In this document: positions 61,840-64,000 of the stretch, piece after piece
Position numbering within the stretch: the first letter of the stretch is position 1
How the letters are laid out: each line of letters opens with the position of its first letter
NCBI RefSeq assembly: GCF_037137075.1
Contig: NZ_JBBBNV010000025.1
Location: forward strand, 1 to 64,000
Origin: JBBBNV01 sp037137075
Lineage (GTDB): Bacteria > Bacillota > Bacilli > Paenibacillales > NBRC-103111
DNA: 64,000 nt
Direction: 5' to 3'
Notes under the pieces: model-generated
What the model was told of the DNA's origin: nothing
Databases searched by the model: none
Seen by the model: the letters and a program-made list of their open reading frames with translations, nothing else
Program-made: the position numbers and the translations under genes

Positions 61840-62049
61840 TTAGACAGGCTCCGGTTCTTTCTCGCACGGACATACAATAACTTCAGCCGGCTGTCCGCAT
61901 TCTTTGCAAACCATCTCGCCGTCCGGCTTTTGATTGCGCTCCGCGGCTTCCTGCAGCGTCAGCACGTCCGGCGCTTCAAGCGTCTCATCCAGAAACCAAT
62001 CAATCGCCAGCTCCAGGTGCGCCCGGCACACTGCTATCGTTGAACTCAT
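61840..62049 (-). CDS. yyzF: CxxH/CxxC small metal-binding-like protein (YyzF type)
   Basis: About 69 residues from ATG 62049; the GTG at 62058 is too close to the AAAGGGGG site. Cys/His motifs: VCRAHLELAIDWFLDETLEAP near the start, then MVCKECGQPAEVIVCPCE. This matches the CxxH/CxxC protein family found next to htrA and rlmH in Bacillales. It probably binds zinc; function unknown. Location between htrA and the met operon is the conserved context, with met genes inserted. Confidence 0.85.
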   Translation of the reverse strand: MSSTIAVCRAHLELAIDWFLDETLEAPDVLTLQEAAERNQKPDGEMVCKECGQPAEVIVCPCEKEPEPV

Positions 62050-62216
62050 CCGAATCACCGCCCCCTTTACTCATAATAACCGGAGGAACTACATCAGCGG
62101 CAGCGCAGCCGCCTGCTTTACAGACGCAAGCTGTGTCTGACTCTTAGTATTTCCTGCGGCTCCGATTTATTGAATTCCACACCCTGGCAGAGCGTACGGT
62201 CCAATAATAACTGCGA

Positions 62217-63452
62217 CTACTCCTTGCGAGACTCGCCAAGGGTCAGCGAAGCCGTTTGCTTCTTGCCGCCGCGGTAGTACGTCAGCTTCATCTTATCGCC
62301 GATTTTCTTCTCATTGTACATGTATTTGCGCAGCGCCAGGGTCGAGCTCACCGGCTTCCCGTCCAGTTCGACAATGACATCATTGGTCAGCAGCCCGGCC
62401 TCCTTGGCAGGCCCGCTCGTCTCCAGCACGATAAGCCCGTTCTTGACTGTATCCGGCAGCTTCAGCGCCTCCACACCCTGCATTTGCGGGTCGTAGTCCA
62501 CCGTCGTGACCCCGATAAACGGCCGCTTCACCTTGCCGAACTCAATCAGACTGTCCGCTGTCGCCTTCACCTGATTGATCGGAATCGCAAAACCGAGCCC
62601 CTCCACGCCGTCATCGGATATTTTCATGCTCGTGATGCCGATGATTTTGCCTTCCAGATTAACGAGCGCTCCGCCGCTGTTTCCGTGGTTAATCGCTGCG
62701 TTCGTCTGGATCACGTCCGTTTCCCAATCGTTGTTATTGTCCCCGTTAAGCGATACCGGGATACGACGCTGCGGAGAACTGATAACACCCGTCGTCACCG
62801 TCAAAGAGTAACCGAGGCCAAGCGGATTGCCGATCGCTATCGCGGCCTCCCCTGTTTTAAGTGTGTCGGAATCTCCGAATTCAGCAACGGCCTTCACTCC
62901 TGCCGCATCCACTTCCAGTACGGCCAAATCCGTAATCCGGTCCTTCCCGAGAACCTCGGCTTTTTTCCGCTCACCCGTGGACAGCACGACCTCGACCTGA
63001 CTGCTGTTCAGCAGCACATGGTGATTGGTTACAATCCGAACCTTATCCCCGTTCTTTTGAAAAATAACGCCCGATCCCATGCCCACTCCCGTGCTGCCGG
63101 CGGTTTTGTCCCCGTCCTTGCTAATGACGCTGACCACCGTCGGCTTCACCAGCTCCACCGCGCGCACAATCGCATCGTTCATCGCTAATGCGCCCGCAAG
63201 GCTTCCGCTTGCGCTGGTTGCCGACGCTGTGCCGGATACCGGGGCGGCAGCCATTTCGATCGTTGCTCCTGTTTCATTGCTCTGCCCGATGCCCACCGCA
63301 ATAATGATCAGCACAATCACCACAACAATCGCACCGCCGACGGCCAGCACCGACTTCCTGCGGCGCTCCCGCAGACGTGCAGCCAGCCAATCCTGCCGGC
63401 CGCGGGGCCGCTCGACACGGGTAGAATAAAAGTCATCCTCAAAGAAGCTCAC
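62217..63452 (-). CDS. htrA: HtrA-like serine protease with PDZ domain
   Basis: 411 residues from GTG 63452 (GAGGGG upstream). Short cytoplasmic N-terminus, one membrane helix (SVLAVGGAIVVVIVLIIIAVGIG, about 35-57), then a trypsin-like domain with catalytic His in VTNHHVLLNSS, Asp in ITDLAVLEVD and Ser in NHGNSGGALVN, then a C-terminal PDZ domain (about 305-400). It degrades misfolded exported proteins at the membrane. In Bacillales this paralogue (YyxA/HtrC) closes the walRK-walHIJ cluster, as here. Confidence 0.94.
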   Translation of the reverse strand: MSFFEDDFYSTRVERPRGRQDWLAARLRERRRKSVLAVGGAIVVVIVLIIIAVGIGQSNETGATIEMAAAPVSGTASATSASGSLAGALAMNDAIVRAVELVKPTVVSVISKDGDKTAGSTGVGMGSGVIFQKNGDKVRIVTNHHVLLNSSQVEVVLSTGERKKAEVLGKDRITDLAVLEVDAAGVKAVAEFGDSDTLKTGEAAIAIGNPLGLGYSLTVTTGVISSPQRRIPVSLNGDNNNDWETDVIQTNAAINHGNSGGALVNLEGKIIGITSMKISDDGVEGLGFAIPINQVKATADSLIEFGKVKRPFIGVTTVDYDPQMQGVEALKLPDTVKNGLIVLETSGPAKEAGLLTNDVIVELDGKPVSSTLALRKYMYNEKKIGDKMKLTYYRGGKKQTASLTLGESRKE

Positions 63453-63628
63453 GAGCGTCCCCTCTTCCCAAGCGAATCATCGCCAGCATGATTTTTTATT
63501 TATATTCTTCGAACACGGCAGTTTCCCGCAAAAACAAGGAATGTTTTTCGTCCAGAACGCCTACAATAATAGTGACTGGCCACTTTCATAACGGTTTCAT
63601 AGAAACCGGCCAAAAAGGAGAGAACAAA

Positions 63629-63835
63629 ATGAACCGAATTCATCCTCATCTCGCTGAAATCGACTTCATCGGCAAGATCGCTGACCTGAAAGAAGGTCAT
63701 TATCGCAATACAGTCGCGCTCAGCGCCATTATCGAGCTGCTGGTGGAGAAGGGCATCCTGACGATGCAGGAGCTTGAGGCCAGAGCCACCGACCTGGACG
63801 CCATCAGTCCCGAGACAGAGTATCCCATTTCGTAG
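63629..63835 (+). CDS. Small conserved-looking protein, unknown
   Basis: 68 residues from ATG 63629, with AAGGAGAG at normal spacing; the longer open frame upstream has no site. Sequence is soluble and helical (HPHLAEIDFIGKIADLKEGHYRNTVALSAIIELLVEKGILTMQELEARATDLDAI). The IIELLVEKGILTMQEL stretch resembles a short helical motif seen in several small Bacillales proteins. Its 3' end overlaps the convergent walJ 3' end by about 30 bases. Divergent from htrA. No function can be given. Confidence 0.7.
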   Translation: MNRIHPHLAEIDFIGKIADLKEGHYRNTVALSAIIELLVEKGILTMQELEARATDLDAISPETEYPIS

Positions 63836-64000
63836 CCCGGTCAAAAAACGTATCCAGCAGCTCCACCGGCTGGCCCCCTACCGTCACATTCCGTTCCTCC
63901 AGCACCTGCTGCACTGTCATGCGGGCCAAATCCATCAGATTGTGATCCCGGCTCAAGTGGGCCAAATAGACGCGCTTTGTTTTTCCCGATGCCATCTCGC
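63804..64000 (-). CDS. walJ: WalJ/YycJ MBL-fold hydrolase, C-terminal end (partial)
   Basis: Only the last 65 or so codons are in the window; the frame stays open to the right edge. KRVYLAHLSRDHNLMDLARMTVQQVLEE is the conserved C-terminal signature of the YycJ/WalJ metallo-beta-lactamase-fold nuclease family. WalJ is linked to coordination of DNA replication and cell-wall regulation by WalRK. Placement next to htrA agrees with the usual gene order. Confidence 0.85.
   Translation of the reverse strand, partial: EMASGKTKRVYLAHLSRDHNLMDLARMTVQQVLEERNVTVGGQPVELLDTFFDRATKWDTLSRD

Noticed and set aside
1..64000. tRNA, rRNA or CRISPR array
   Set aside because: No cloverleaf with a CCA-adjacent T-arm, no rRNA-like segments and no regular short direct repeats with unique spacers were recognised on reading.

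Overview
The window looks like a Paenibacillus-type Firmicute chromosome close to the replication origin. Evidence for this: strong AGGAGG ribosome sites, two S-layer (SLH) proteins, a mhqR/mhqO/mhqD-like quinone-stress cluster, and the walJ - htrA - yyzF-like - rlmH order that flanks oriC in bacilli. A ParB parS-like 16-mer lies beside rlmH. No rRNA, tRNA or CRISPR array was seen.

Layout. 0-1.6 kb: tail of a YD/Rhs-type surface protein with three near-identical 156-residue modules. 1.8-8.5 kb: a minus-strand set of PotABCD-type ABC transporter, nucleoside hydrolase and adenine deaminase, which together suggest import and breakdown of purine nucleosides. 8.9-12.4 kb: an MpsC/DUF2294 protein, a flavin reductase and the MhqR regulon with palindromic operators. 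12.5-15.7 kb: histidine kinase plus HD-GYP response regulator. 16.1-22.6 kb: nitrite assimilation. An ANTAR regulator and a TrpD2-like gene point left; nirB-nirD-nirC-cobA point right. Two TnrA/GlnR-type boxes lie between them, and the nirB leader carries a tandem hexaloop antiterminator overlapping a terminator. 22.7-31.4 kb: GTPase, an AraC/FecCD fusion relic, diguanylate cyclase, NAD(P)H oxidoreductase with divergent MarR regulator, yjdM, LLM oxidoreductase, uracil permease. 31.5-40.6 kb: a large NHL/FnIII/SLH protein, an MBOAT plus SGNH-like acyl-transfer pair, and a sulfatase. 40.7-43.4 kb: a two-component pair whose regulator has an in-frame stop, and a haem-type membrane protein.

43.4-57.9 kb is an accessory region downstream of rlmH. 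It holds IS5-type transposase relics, decayed HAD genes and a Cap4-like CBASS effector (DUF4297 nuclease plus SAVED) interrupted by one TAG. It also holds an epoxide hydrolase/WYL regulator pair, a DUF2834 protein, a second SLH protein, a MalT-type regulator and a MerR/SDR fusion relic. The last 18 bases of rlmH recur as direct repeats at 50.69 and 47.44 kb, and a decayed copy of the rlmH 3' end sits at 50.34-50.46 kb. This is the expected footprint of SCC-like cassettes that insert at the rlmH 3' end. No ccr recombinase lies inside the window, so the segments appear stranded or mobilised in trans.

57.9-64 kb is core again: rlmH, metQ-metI-metN methionine uptake, yyzF-like, htrA, a short unknown gene and the 3' end of walJ.
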